This document shows positions 15,002 to 23,480 of a stretch of DNA of 23,597 nt, in pieces. The stretch's first letter is position 1; each line of letters starts with the position of its first letter. The DNA is taken from assembly GCA_964505995.1 (NCBI GenBank), contig CAZDLB010000011.1, forward strand, positions 1-23,597. The letters run 5' to 3'. Position numbers and translations under genes: made by a program. Under the pieces are notes generated by a model. The model had not been told where the DNA came from. It saw only the letters and a list, made by a program, of their open reading frames with translations, and did not search any database. This DNA comes from JAJRVH01 sp964505995. GTDB taxonomy: Bacteria > Pseudomonadota > Zetaproteobacteria > Mariprofundales > Mariprofundaceae.

Positions 15002-15559
15002 CTATCGACCCGCGATGACCATGCTGACATGCACCAGGCCGGAGGCACTTCCCTGCTGAATCTTCATGCTCTCCAGCGCAACCCCCGCTTCATTCAGATC
15101 TCTGGCGAAGGCAATCACGCCGGCATAAGGCGCATCCTTCATCTGCAGCATCAGACGCTGGCCCTTGCCTCCAGGAACGGGACGGATGCGGGTCATCCTG
15201 CTGCGCAGTCCATGCTTTTTCGCCTGCGTTTCGACCACGGCCATGACGCCGGCCGGATGCGCCCCGTTCGGACCATGCTGCCGCAGCAGTCTGGCCAGCC
15301 TCGTCGCCTCGGCAGCCTGCTGCTGCAGCGCGGCAACATCCTGCTGCAAACGATGCACATGCTCCTTCAACGGCAGGATCAGGCCAAAGATCAGCAGCAT
15401 GACCGGCAGCCCGACCGCCGCCAGCAGGAGCAGCCTCTGCTCACGGGGCTGCAGGCTCTGATAGCGAGGCAGTACATGCTCCCGCCAGCGGCTGACCCCA
15501 TCATGAGCCAGTGCATGCAGCCGCTCAAGCAGCCCTGAAATCCCGGGAACGCTTCGCAT
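15002..15559 (-). CDS. gspM: Type II secretion system protein M
   Basis: GspM is a bitopic inner-membrane protein of the assembly platform that binds GspL. The 185-residue product shows a cytoplasmic N-terminus, a transmembrane helix at about 43-63, a short coiled coil (67-95), and a ferredoxin-like periplasmic domain. Order and topology are as expected. The ATG at 15559 overlaps the gspL stop by one base (TGATG), with AGGA upstream. A GTG two codons earlier is an alternative. Assignment rests on topology and on position between L and N. Confidence 0.85.
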   Translation of the reverse strand: MRSVPGISGLLERLHALAHDGVSRWREHVLPRYQSLQPREQRLLLLAAVGLPVMLLIFGLILPLKEHVHRLQQDVAALQQQAAEATRLARLLRQHGPNGAHPAGVMAVVETQAKKHGLRSRMTRIRPVPGGKGQRLMLQMKDAPYAGVIAFARDLNEAGVALESMKIQQGSASGLVHVSMVIAGR

Positions 15560-16839
15560 CACCACGACATCCTGAAACTCACCTCGGAGCCGCTCAGATC
15601 GGTATCAATGATGTTGACCTCGCGGCCCGACTCCTGTTGCAGCGATGCCCGGATGCCGTTCAGGACCTCCAGGCTTTTCGCCTGACCGGCCAGACTCATG
15701 CTTCCGTCGCGCCATTCCAGCTCCCGGACCGTCCAGGGCGCTTTGGCATACACTCGGTTCAGCGCGCCCAGCTGCCTCATCCATTCCCCGGCGGCCGCTC
15801 CGGCGCCCGCCCCGGCAGCTCGCCGCAACTGCGCCAAGGCATCCACGATGACCGGCTCATCCGGCAGCCCCTGATGGAACGCTGCTTCGATCTGGCTGCG
15901 ATACTCCTCGGCGCGATGCTCCAGCTGATGCGCGCGATACAGCGTGGCTCCGCACCAGAGCAGCAGCAGCGCTGCCGCCAGCGCCAGGCTTCGCTTCCAG
16001 GGGCCGATCTGCGGAAGATTCACCGCCGGCGCCCAGCGCCCCGAGCGGAAGTTCAGCCCCGCCGCCCGATCCGCCCCATCATCCGTAAGCATCGCGGCCG
16101 TGCACTGGTGGCGGCCGGACAATGCCTGCTCGGCCACATGCCCTTGCCAGTTTCCAAGCCCGGCCCGGATCAGCGACTCCTTCCAGTTCGAATCGAGCAG
16201 CCCGATCGCAGGACCATGATCCCAGCCCATCGCCCGGAGCGAACGCAGACAGTCCTCGGCCAGTGCATCATCATCCATCGCCTGCCGGTTCAGCCGGCGC
16301 ATACCGCGCCAGCATCCGCCATCGGCCAGCGGCTGCCAGACCCCGAAGAACAGTCCGTCGGCGTCGGCATCGAAAACGGCGAGAGCTTCGAACTGCTGCG
16401 CGTCGGCCGGCAGATGGCGCCCGAGCCTGATCCAGGCATCCGCCACGACTTCCTTCAGACTGCCGCCATCGAGCGCATCCAGCTCCCGCTTCCAGCGCAC
16501 CGGCATGCCGAACATCATGCCCGACACGCCCGCGGGCTTCTCATCGTCTCCAGGCTTTGTGGCCGCCTGCCAGACCAGCCACCAGTCTTGCGGCTCCTCC
16601 CCGGTCATCTCATCAATCTCCTGGCCGAGGATTTCGTGATCAATCAGACGGGGATGCTTCAGCGGCAGTTCGAAACGGCGCACGAGAAGGGATTCGAGCG
16701 GCAGGATCACACGCTCAAGCACCTGCCCCTCCACCAGCACGGGCCCCCATGATTCACCGGAAGGCAGCGCTTGCAGCTCCGCCGATACGGCCAGCCAGCC
16801 GTCACCGGTGAACAATGCCGTGATGGACTCCGGCATCAT
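15559..16839 (-). CDS. gspL: Type II secretion system protein L
   Basis: GspL links the GspE ATPase to the inner-membrane platform. The 426-residue protein has a large N-terminal cytoplasmic domain of actin-like type (about 1-280), a single transmembrane helix (283-302), and a small periplasmic ferredoxin-like domain that partners GspM. An Ala/Gly-rich low-complexity stretch lies in the periplasmic part. The ATG at 16839 overlaps the gspK stop in an ATGA arrangement. The next codon is also ATG and equally possible. The open frame reaching 16902 upstream is inside gspK. Confidence 0.87.
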   Translation of the reverse strand: MMPESITALFTGDGWLAVSAELQALPSGESWGPVLVEGQVLERVILPLESLLVRRFELPLKHPRLIDHEILGQEIDEMTGEEPQDWWLVWQAATKPGDDEKPAGVSGMMFGMPVRWKRELDALDGGSLKEVVADAWIRLGRHLPADAQQFEALAVFDADADGLFFGVWQPLADGGCWRGMRRLNRQAMDDDALAEDCLRSLRAMGWDHGPAIGLLDSNWKESLIRAGLGNWQGHVAEQALSGRHQCTAAMLTDDGADRAAGLNFRSGRWAPAVNLPQIGPWKRSLALAAALLLLWCGATLYRAHQLEHRAEEYRSQIEAAFHQGLPDEPVIVDALAQLRRAAGAGAGAAAGEWMRQLGALNRVYAKAPWTVRELEWRDGSMSLAGQAKSLEVLNGIRASLQQESGREVNIIDTDLSGSEVSFRMSW

Positions 16840-17774
16840 CCACCCCAGCCCAGTTGCCGGCGCGATAGCAGCGTCAGTTTCTTGCCTTCTCGGCGCACGC
16901 AATACTCCTCTCGCAGAACCACCCGCCCGAAACGGGCCTCCGTTCGCACCATAAAGGCTGAGCTTGCGACACTCAAGCGCGCCGGATCCCCGCCGGCCAC
17001 CCAGGGCTGCCCGTTCGTTGCCGAAGCCACGTCCGCATACGGCCTGCCGGCGATCAGCGTCTCGGCATCGGCATCCGTCATCTTCGGAAAGATCGCCTGC
17101 AGCACCCGCGCCTCGGCGGTGTTCACGTTCACCGGCGTGATGCCGTTCTGAGCCGGCGGAAGCACCGTCAGATAATCCCGCAGCCTGGCCCGCAGTTCCG
17201 GGTCCTCGAAGCCCTTCACCAGCGCCAGCTCCTCCAGCCCGTCGAAAGGCGCATTCTTGACCCGGTAGGCCACATCGTAATAGGCCGAGGATTCCGCCCC
17301 CCCGGCGCCGAAGGGCTGATCATCGGCATCCACCCAGTCCACGAGCGCATCGACCAGCGCCTCATCGATCTCCAGATGGCGGAACAGCCTCCGGAACATG
17401 ACCACCGAGGCCTGCTGCACCTCGCCCTTCGCATTGACCAGATCGTTCAGGTTCAGCCGCCGCTCGGCATCCTCGATGACGCCGCTGACCATGCCCTCGT
17501 CGATCGGAAATGGCGGCGCCTCAATCGCCCAGGCCTCTTGCAGATCATCCGTCGTCGAGTCGGCGGCATCCTCGCGCAGGATCTTCACCGCCAGCGCCAG
17601 CGCCGAACGCGAAGCCTGCACGGCGCGGATCGCATCCTGCATGTTCTCGGCGCGGCGCAGGGCAATCATGTCCTCATAGGCCGCCGTCGCCGCCCAGCTG
17701 CCCACCAGCGCCACCAGGCCCAGCACGATGACCAGCGCCACACCGCGCTCGCCTTTCATCACCCGTGCCGGCAT
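16836..17774 (-). CDS. gspK: Type II secretion system minor pseudopilin K
   Basis: GspK caps the tip of the pseudopilus with GspI and GspJ. The 312-residue product has a prepilin leader ending RG before a hydrophobic VALVIVLGL helix (11-30). It lacks the glutamate at mature position 5, as is usual for K. A large alpha-helical domain follows, containing NLNDL, DWVDADD and NVNTAEARV segments typical of the family. The upstream frame continues into gspJ. The ATG at 17774 has GAGGGG directly upstream and lies 5 nt after gspJ, while an ATG five codons later is the alternative start. Confidence 0.93.
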   Translation of the reverse strand: MPARVMKGERGVALVIVLGLVALVGSWAATAAYEDMIALRRAENMQDAIRAVQASRSALALAVKILREDAADSTTDDLQEAWAIEAPPFPIDEGMVSGVIEDAERRLNLNDLVNAKGEVQQASVVMFRRLFRHLEIDEALVDALVDWVDADDQPFGAGGAESSAYYDVAYRVKNAPFDGLEELALVKGFEDPELRARLRDYLTVLPPAQNGITPVNVNTAEARVLQAIFPKMTDADAETLIAGRPYADVASATNGQPWVAGGDPARLSVASSAFMVRTEARFGRVVLREEYCVRREGKKLTLLSRRQLGWGG

Positions 17775-17779
17775 GCCCC

Positions 17780-18388
17780 TCAAAGCTCCGCGCCGGTCTC
17801 GACCGGAAGCACCCATTCCCGTTCGATGACGGAATCCTCGCCGGTTTTCAGGCGCACGCGAAGGGCCCTGGGCCAGACAAAGCCCGCGCCGGCCGGTTTC
17901 CACTCCTGCTGCCAGCGGCCATCCCGGTCCATCGCCTCCACCGCCAATGACGCAGCCGGCCCGAGATCCCAGCGCAACGGCTCGGTCTGGTCATCCGCCC
18001 ACAATAGCCTCGATTCACGAATCAGATGCCCGGCCTGCTCATCGATGAAATAGCGCACCAGCGCCACGCCGGGGCGACCGGGCTCCCGCACGAACAGATC
18101 CAGCTCGTCGAACTCATCGACGCCGCGATTATCGTTGCCGATCATCACCGGCCGCGGGGCTTCGCCCTGGGCTCGGCTCTGCCAGGCGCTATCGCTCAGA
18201 TAGGCCACATCGCTGCGCAGCTGGCGCCCGAGCCAGCCGGCCCGTTCCTGCACATCCCGCACATCCTGCAACTGGCGGAATCCCTGACCCGCCGAGGCCA
18301 TGGCGCCATAGGCGATGGCCGCGATCAGCGCAAAGATGCTCAGCGCCATCAGCACCTCGATCAGCGTGAAGCCGCGCTCACCTCTCAC
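17780..18388 (-). CDS. gspJ: Type II secretion system minor pseudopilin J
   Basis: This minor pseudopilin of the tip complex is 202 residues long. The prepilin peptidase site is ERG/FTLIEV with Glu at mature position 5, followed by a hydrophobic helix and a globular beta-rich domain. The start is GTG at 18388, forming a GTGA overlap with the gspI stop. No better ATG is available in phase. The short 6-residue leader is typical for pseudopilins. Confidence 0.93.
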   Translation of the reverse strand: MRGERGFTLIEVLMALSIFALIAAIAYGAMASAGQGFRQLQDVRDVQERAGWLGRQLRSDVAYLSDSAWQSRAQGEAPRPVMIGNDNRGVDEFDELDLFVREPGRPGVALVRYFIDEQAGHLIRESRLLWADDQTEPLRWDLGPAASLAVEAMDRDGRWQQEWKPAGAGFVWPRALRVRLKTGEDSVIEREWVLPVETGAEL

Positions 18389-18741
18389 GGCCCCGCCTCC
18401 TGATACAGAAAGACCACCACCTCGGGCTCACCATCGACCCGGACGGAAACATTGCGGCGGACAAAGCCATCGAGCATCGTCTTTTCCGTCCATGCGCGCC
18501 AATGCATGACCTGGCCTGCGGCCTCGACCGTGCCGCTTCTCTCCTCGCCGCCGGTTTTCTTCTCAAGCATCTGACGGGCCAGAAGACTGGTCGCCTCATC
18601 CCATGCCAGCGCATGCAGCGACAATGTGCGCTGCACGTCGGCCGAGGCCCCGAGGCGACCGATCAGCACCACCAGCGCCGTGGCTGCAATCCCCAGCGCC
18701 ACGATCGCCTCGATCAGCGTAAAGCCGCGCTGTCCGCTCAA
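18385..18741 (-). CDS. gspI: Type II secretion system minor pseudopilin I
   Basis: GspI initiates the pseudopilus tip with J and K. The 118-residue product has the leader QRG/FTLIEAIVALG with Glu at mature position 5 and a small globular domain containing an EKTMLDGF segment. The start is TTG at 18741 in a TTGA overlap with the gspH stop, with AGGA a few bases upstream. This is an unusual initiation codon, but it is supported by the expected leader length. Confidence 0.92.
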   Translation of the reverse strand: MSGQRGFTLIEAIVALGIAATALVVLIGRLGASADVQRTLSLHALAWDEATSLLARQMLEKKTGGEERSGTVEAAGQVMHWRAWTEKTMLDGFVRRNVSVRVDGEPEVVVFLYQEAGP

Positions 18742-19289
18742 TTTTCCTGCCTCTCCAGCCGGATCCCCCCCGGGCCGGGCTGCAAGCGGATGATGGCCTC
18801 GGTCGGGTTCTCCCCCTCCCGTATCAGCCGGATGCGCGCCGGCTCGATGACGCCAAGGGGCAGGAAGACCAGATGTCCGAGCAGCGGCTCGTCCTGCTTG
18901 CCATGTGTATCAACTGGTGTTTCGGGAAGGTGGGCAGGCTCCACGGAGTCGATGCGCATCGATAAGGGCAGATCATGGGGCCCATAGGGCTCATCCACGC
19001 GCTCCTGCCATACCCCTTCGGCATCCGGAGACTCGAAGGCATAGCGATGCGGGAAGGCTGCGAAGCGCACCGGCAGACCGCTCAGCGCCGCCTCGTCCGC
19101 CGCCAGACGCAGCAGCCGGACCAGACGGCGCGCTTCATCCTCGACCGATGGTCCGGACGCGGCAAAGAAGGACGGCGCGATCATCGCCGCCATGACCGCC
19201 ATGATGACGATGACCAGCAGCACCTCGATCAGCGTGAAGCCATGGCTTTGCCCGCTCCGGCCTGAACTCAGGGTCATCGGCGAAATCAT
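18738..19289 (-). CDS. gspH: Type II secretion system minor pseudopilin H
   Basis: The 183-residue product has a prepilin leader ending SHG/FTLIEV, a hydrophobic helix and a GspH-type globular domain. It begins 38 nt after gspG. Two ATG codons are available (19289 and 19277). Neither has a clear ribosome site, and I list the longer. The family diverges strongly after the helix, so the H assignment depends on order between G and I. Confidence 0.88.
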   Translation of the reverse strand: MISPMTLSSGRSGQSHGFTLIEVLLVIVIMAVMAAMIAPSFFAASGPSVEDEARRLVRLLRLAADEAALSGLPVRFAAFPHRYAFESPDAEGVWQERVDEPYGPHDLPLSMRIDSVEPAHLPETPVDTHGKQDEPLLGHLVFLPLGVIEPARIRLIREGENPTEAIIRLQPGPGGIRLERQEN

Positions 19290-19327
19290 GCGGAAGCGCG
19301 AAAGACTGGACCTCCGGCCTGGACCGC

Positions 19328-19747
19328 CTATTGCCAGCTGCCGATATCGGCATCGAAGCCGCTGCCGCCGCTCTTGCCGTCGGCGCCATAGGACAGGATA
19401 TCGAAATCGCCATGCACGCCGGGTGAGAGATAGACGAATTCATTGCCCCAGGCATCCCTGGGCAGCTCATCCATGTAGCGCTTGCCATCCTTGTCCGGGG
19501 TGACCAGGACCTTGAGCCCATCGGACGACGACGGATAATGCCCGTGCTGCAGCCGGTAGAGCTTCAGCGCCTGGGCGATGTTCTTCATCTGCACCTTCGT
19601 CGCCTCCACCTTGGCCTCATCGGCGCGCTCGACGAATCTGGGGGCGATCAGCGCCGCCATCACGCCGATGATGACCAGCACCACCATGATCTCGAGCAGC
19701 GTAAAGCCCCGTTCTGTCTCCTTCCTTCTCATCTGCACACTCATCAT
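19328..19747 (-). CDS. gspG: Type II secretion system major pseudopilin G
   Basis: GspG forms the shaft of the pseudopilus. The 139-residue product has the prepilin site ERG/FTLLEI with Glu at mature position 5. Next come the conserved VVLVIIGVMAALIAP helix, the ALKLYRLQHGHYPSS segment, and the C-terminal DAWGNEF and DGKSGG motifs that mark G and bind calcium. The ATG at 19747 starts 1 nt after the upstream YidD-like gene, and an AGGG lies upstream. Two further ATGs in the leader are possible starts. Confidence 0.97.
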   Translation of the reverse strand: MMSVQMRRKETERGFTLLEIMVVLVIIGVMAALIAPRFVERADEAKVEATKVQMKNIAQALKLYRLQHGHYPSSSDGLKVLVTPDKDGKRYMDELPRDAWGNEFVYLSPGVHGDFDILSYGADGKSGGSGFDADIGSWQ

Positions 19748-19748
19748 G

Positions 19749-20114
19749 TCAGTTTCCCTGATCCTTCGTGGTATTCAGCCAGAAGCTGTTCCGCTCCAGG
19801 CTGTCGTTCAGCCGTATCTCGCCACCCACCCGCACCCACGGGCCGCGATGCAGATCATCGGCCTCATGAATCAGCCGGTCCAGCGCCATCCAGGAGCCGA
19901 GCAGCAGGCCATGGCGAGCCACAGCCTGGCGCGCATAGGCCGAGCATACCGGATACGACGGACAGCTGCGGCCGTCGAGATGACCGATGCCATGCTGGTA
20001 GAAGACCACCGGAAAGCCGGCCGGTGTCGAAGCCGGCAAGCCCATCGCCTGCCACAGCATGGACAGCAGCAGCGCCGCCGAAGCCAGCACGCCATAGAGC
20101 CTGAAGCCTACCAT
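19749..20114 (-). CDS. YidD-like protein encoded inside the T2SS operon
   Basis: The 121-residue protein has an N-terminal hydrophobic helix (about 7-24). Residues 51-87 resemble YidD: CPSYPVCSAYARQAV, then RHGLLLGSWMALDRLI, matching the cysteine, tyrosine and helix pattern of the YidD/haemolytic family that aids YidC-dependent membrane insertion. The remainder (88-121) is polar. The start at 20114 overlaps the end of the upstream membrane-protein gene by 7 nt with GGGGCGG just before it. The same frame extends to 20561 but is a shadow there. Its placement between gspF and gspG is not part of the standard T2SS gene set. A role in pseudopilin or platform insertion is inference only. Confidence 0.72.
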   Translation of the reverse strand: MVGFRLYGVLASAALLLSMLWQAMGLPASTPAGFPVVFYQHGIGHLDGRSCPSYPVCSAYARQAVARHGLLLGSWMALDRLIHEADDLHRGPWVRVGGEIRLNDSLERNSFWLNTTKDQGN

Positions 20115-20728
20115 GGCCGCCCCGGCAGCGCCGCTGCCTGCCACAGGCCCTGCCACCAGCCGAGATAGGCCTCGAAATCCCCGCGCTCGGCCAGCGACAC
20201 GGCCGAAAACACCGTTCCCGACCACAGCCAGACCGTGATCATCGCAAAGAACACGGTGACCGGCCCCATGCGCCGACGGGCAGCCCACAGCGTCAGCATC
20301 AGCATCGGCCAGACGAGGGCTGCGGCCACCGCGGCATCCCGCCAGCGATGCTGCCAGGCGTGCCCCGCCCCGGGCAGCACGGCCGCAAGCAGCCCCGGCC
20401 AGAGCGTTGAACCACTCTCGGGCGGCCTGTGTTCCTGAACATAACGCTGCATCAATCGCAGCTGCACCGGATTCGCATCGATACCGAGGCGCCCCAGATC
20501 GGTGCGACCCTGGCTGCGCATGCGCAGCAGTTCCCGGCCAAGATGCATGCGATCCCGCCACAGATCACCCGCCGGCAGCACCTGCTCGGCGCCACTCAAC
20601 CGGGATATCGCCTGTTCGATCCGGCCTGCGGCCGCATCCTGCATCGCCTGATTCCAGGCCTCGGCCGGGCCGGCCTGCGCCTGGGCCGAAAGCAGCAGGC
20701 TGCCAAGCAGCAGAAGCATCCGCATCAT
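20108..20728 (-). CDS. Signal-peptide membrane protein of unknown function in the T2SS operon
   Basis: I do not recognise a named family. The 206-residue protein has a signal peptide (about 1-19, cleavage after AQA), a helical periplasmic stretch (20-100) with heptad-like or TPR-like spacing, and two or three hydrophobic segments (about 110-122, 131-150, 155-177). The LPGAGHAWQHRWRDA segment resembles the short Gly-rich turns of TM2/DUF5683-like membrane proteins. It begins in an ATGA overlap with the gspF stop and overlaps the YidD-like gene at its end. This tight pairing suggests the two proteins work together. Its frame and composition agree with the operon, so it is likely a real gene. 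Confidence 0.75.
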   Translation of the reverse strand: MMRMLLLLGSLLLSAQAQAGPAEAWNQAMQDAAAGRIEQAISRLSGAEQVLPAGDLWRDRMHLGRELLRMRSQGRTDLGRLGIDANPVQLRLMQRYVQEHRPPESGSTLWPGLLAAVLPGAGHAWQHRWRDAAVAAALVWPMLMLTLWAARRRMGPVTVFFAMITVWLWSGTVFSAVSLAERGDFEAYLGWWQGLWQAAALPGRPW

Positions 20729-21930
20729 CGGACCAGCTCGTTCATCTCGGCAATCGGCAGCAGAATGGCCAGCGCCATCGCGCCGACCCCGAGCGCCATC
20801 AGCAGCACCAGCAGCGGCTCGGCAATGGTCAGCAGACGCTTGAGTCCGCGCGCAACCTCGCGCTCATAATGATCGGCCACGCGCAGCAGCATCGCATCGA
20901 GATTGCCGCTCTGCTCGCCGACGGCCAGCAGCTGAACGGCCAGATGCGGCACCAGGCCAGCGGCCCGAAAGGCCGAGGACAGCGAGCCGCCCTCCCGCAG
21001 GCTCTCGCGAGCCGCCTCGCCGAGCTGTCTCAGCGGAATCAGCGTCCAGTTCTGATTGGCGATATGCATCGCCGCCAGGGCCTGCACGCCACCGGAAAGA
21101 AGCATGCCCAGCGTGCGGGAGAAGCGTGCGGTTTCGATGCGCACCAGCAATGACCCGATCCCGGGAAGGCGCAGCAGCCAGCGATCCCGCAGCTCGCGAA
21201 AGACCTCGTGGCGCATCAGGAGCCGATAGATGACCAGAAGCGACAGCAGAAGAAGCGCAAACCAGCCGCCGTCATCACGCAGCAGATCCGAGGCCGCGAT
21301 CACCATGCGCGTCAGCCAGGGCAGCTCGCCGCCGGCATGCTCGAACACCGACACGACCTGCGGCACGACGACCGCCATCAGAAACAGCATCACAAGCACG
21401 CCGAATCCCAGGATGATGGCCGGATACAGCGTCGCCGACATCAGATCCTGACGCAGCCGCTGGCGATGTTCGAGAAGCTCGGCCAGCCGGGCGGCCACCG
21501 CCTCAAGCTGTCCTGTTTCCTCGCCGGCGGCGATCATGTTGCACACGACCTCGTCCAGATGCTGGTCGCGCAGGGCCTCGGCCAGCGAGCCGCCCTCCAG
21601 CACCGTCTGCCGCATGGCCGCTACGGCCCGACGGCCGGCCGGCCGGTCCATGCCCTCGGCAATGGCCGCCAGCGCCTCGGCCAGCGGCATACCGGCTTCG
21701 CTCAGCGTGGCGAGCTGCTGCAGGAACAGCACCGTTTCAGCCTGGGACATGCGGCTGCGCCCCCGGCCCCGGCTACCAGCTTCCTCATGCCGGTCGACCA
21801 CGGAAAGCCGCCGCACGATCAGCCGCATCGCCTTCAGCTGCTGGCGCGCACTGCGCTCCGAATCCGCCTCGATCTCGCCGCGTCGGCGCCGGCCATCGGC
21901 ATCCAGCGCCTCATAGGCGAACAGACTCAT
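20725..21930 (-). CDS. gspF: Type II secretion system inner-membrane platform protein F
   Basis: GspF is the polytopic core of the T2SS platform. The 401-residue protein has two homologous cytoplasmic helical-bundle repeats (each with an FLQQLATLSEAG- or FSRTLGMLLSGG-type start) and three transmembrane segments, at about 165-190, 220-240 and 375-397. Length is normal. The ATG at 21930 overlaps the gspE stop as ATGA. The stop at 20725 overlaps the next gene in the same way. Confidence 0.96.
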   Translation of the reverse strand: MSLFAYEALDADGRRRRGEIEADSERSARQQLKAMRLIVRRLSVVDRHEEAGSRGRGRSRMSQAETVLFLQQLATLSEAGMPLAEALAAIAEGMDRPAGRRAVAAMRQTVLEGGSLAEALRDQHLDEVVCNMIAAGEETGQLEAVAARLAELLEHRQRLRQDLMSATLYPAIILGFGVLVMLFLMAVVVPQVVSVFEHAGGELPWLTRMVIAASDLLRDDGGWFALLLLSLLVIYRLLMRHEVFRELRDRWLLRLPGIGSLLVRIETARFSRTLGMLLSGGVQALAAMHIANQNWTLIPLRQLGEAARESLREGGSLSSAFRAAGLVPHLAVQLLAVGEQSGNLDAMLLRVADHYEREVARGLKRLLTIAEPLLVLLMALGVGAMALAILLPIAEMNELVR

Positions 21931-23468
21931 ACCTCGACCACCGCCATGTCTTCGACGCTGACGCGCAACACCTCATCGATCGTCGTCACGCCCGCCGCCA
22001 CATGGCGCGCACCGTCATGACGCAGCGACTGCATGCCCTCCCTTCGCGCCAGGCGGCGCATCGCCGGCAGCCCCTTGCCGTCATGCACCAGATTGCGCAT
22101 CGCATCGCTGATGCGGGTCATCTCATAGATCGCGACCCGGCCGATATAACCGGTATCCATGCACTTCTCGCAACCGACAGCAGTATAGATTTCATGCACA
22201 TCGGAAAACTCCGCAGGATCGGCCTCGAGCAGGCGCCAGTCCTCCTCGGTCGCCGGCCTCGGAGCCCGGCAATGCGGACACAGCCGGCGCACCAGGCGCT
22301 GGGCCTGAACCATGCTCAGCGACGAGGCCACCAGATACGGCTCCACGCCCATATCCTGCAGGCGCACGATGGCCGACAGCGCATCGTTGGTATGCAGCGT
22401 GGCAAACACCAGATGGCCGGTCAGCGAGGCCTGGATCGCAATCTCGGCCGTTTCCAGGTCGCGAATCTCGCCGATCATGACGATATCCGGATCCTGGCGC
22501 AGGATCGAGCGCAGGCCGGCGGCGAAGGTCACGCCGATCTTCGGCTGCACCTGCATCTGGCCGACGCCCTCGATCTGATATTCGATCGGATCCTCGATCG
22601 TCATCACGTTGCGATTCTTGCGATCGACCTCCATCAGCGCCGCATACAGCGTCGTGCTCTTGCCCGATCCGGTCGGGCCGGTCACCAGCACGATGCCGTG
22701 CGGCGAGCGGATCACCTCCTGCATCATGCTCAACTGCTGCTCGCTCATGCCGAGCTCCGGAAGGGTCAGCATGCGCGCGCCGCGATCGAGCAGACGCATG
22801 ACCACGCGCTCGCCATGGGCGGTGGGCAGCAGCGAGACACGCACATCGACCTCGCGGCCCGCGATCTTCACGCGGAAGCGCCCGTCCTGCGGATGGCGTT
22901 TCTCGGCAATGTCCAGTCCCGCCATGACCTTCACGCGACTGGTCAGTGCCGCCTGCACGCCCTTGGGCGGATGCACGATGGTATGCAGCACGCCATCGAC
23001 CCGGAAACGCACCAGCACCTGATGCTCGAAGGGCTCGATATGGATATCGCTGGCCCGCTCCTTCAGGGCCTGCGAGATCAGCGTGTTGACCAGGCGAATG
23101 ACCGGCGCATCGTCCTCGCTCTCGAGCAGATCGCCAACCTCCTCGATCTCGCGCGTCAGCTCATCCAGCCCCATATCCTCAAGCATCTGTTCGGCCGAGG
23201 CACTGGCCATGTCGAAGGCCTGATTCAGGGCCATCAGGATCGCATCGCGCGGGGCCAGCACCGGTTGAACGTCGGATCCGAAAACGCGACGACAGTCATC
23301 GAGAAGCTCCCAGGGCCAGTCGCCCTCCTCGGCCACGGCCACGGGGTTGGACATGCCATCCCGCGGCTTCAGCGGCAGAACAGGACCGGATCGCAGCACC
23401 GGCAGCGTGAAGCGGCCGATGCGCTCCGGATCAACCATGTCGTGATTCAGGCGTGCCAGATGCAGCAT
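21927..23468 (-). CDS. gspE: Type II secretion system ATPase E
   Basis: GspE powers the T2SS from the cytoplasm. The 513-residue protein contains a short N-terminal domain, a Walker A motif GPTGSGKST (264-272), an Asp box starting TIEDPIEYQ (290-298), a Walker B region DPDIVMIGEIRD (326-337), a His box, and the C-terminal tetracysteine zinc site Cys397-x2-Cys400 and Cys433-x2-Cys436. This zinc site distinguishes GspE/PilB-type from PilT-type ATPases. The start at 23468 is 12 nt after the upstream gene's stop and lacks a strong ribosome site. The order E-F-...-G-H-I-J-K-L-M-N supports T2SS rather than type IV pili. Confidence 0.96.
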   Translation of the reverse strand: MLHLARLNHDMVDPERIGRFTLPVLRSGPVLPLKPRDGMSNPVAVAEEGDWPWELLDDCRRVFGSDVQPVLAPRDAILMALNQAFDMASASAEQMLEDMGLDELTREIEEVGDLLESEDDAPVIRLVNTLISQALKERASDIHIEPFEHQVLVRFRVDGVLHTIVHPPKGVQAALTSRVKVMAGLDIAEKRHPQDGRFRVKIAGREVDVRVSLLPTAHGERVVMRLLDRGARMLTLPELGMSEQQLSMMQEVIRSPHGIVLVTGPTGSGKSTTLYAALMEVDRKNRNVMTIEDPIEYQIEGVGQMQVQPKIGVTFAAGLRSILRQDPDIVMIGEIRDLETAEIAIQASLTGHLVFATLHTNDALSAIVRLQDMGVEPYLVASSLSMVQAQRLVRRLCPHCRAPRPATEEDWRLLEADPAEFSDVHEIYTAVGCEKCMDTGYIGRVAIYEMTRISDAMRNLVHDGKGLPAMRRLARREGMQSLRHDGARHVAAGVTTIDEVLRVSVEDMAVVEV

Positions 23469-23480
23469 GGAGCCGATGGC

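Noticed and set aside
20115..20561. N-terminal extension of the YidD-like gene
   Set aside because: This stretch is Ala/Gly/Arg-rich shadow of the overlapping signal-peptide membrane-protein gene. The real start at 20114 fits the operon overlap.
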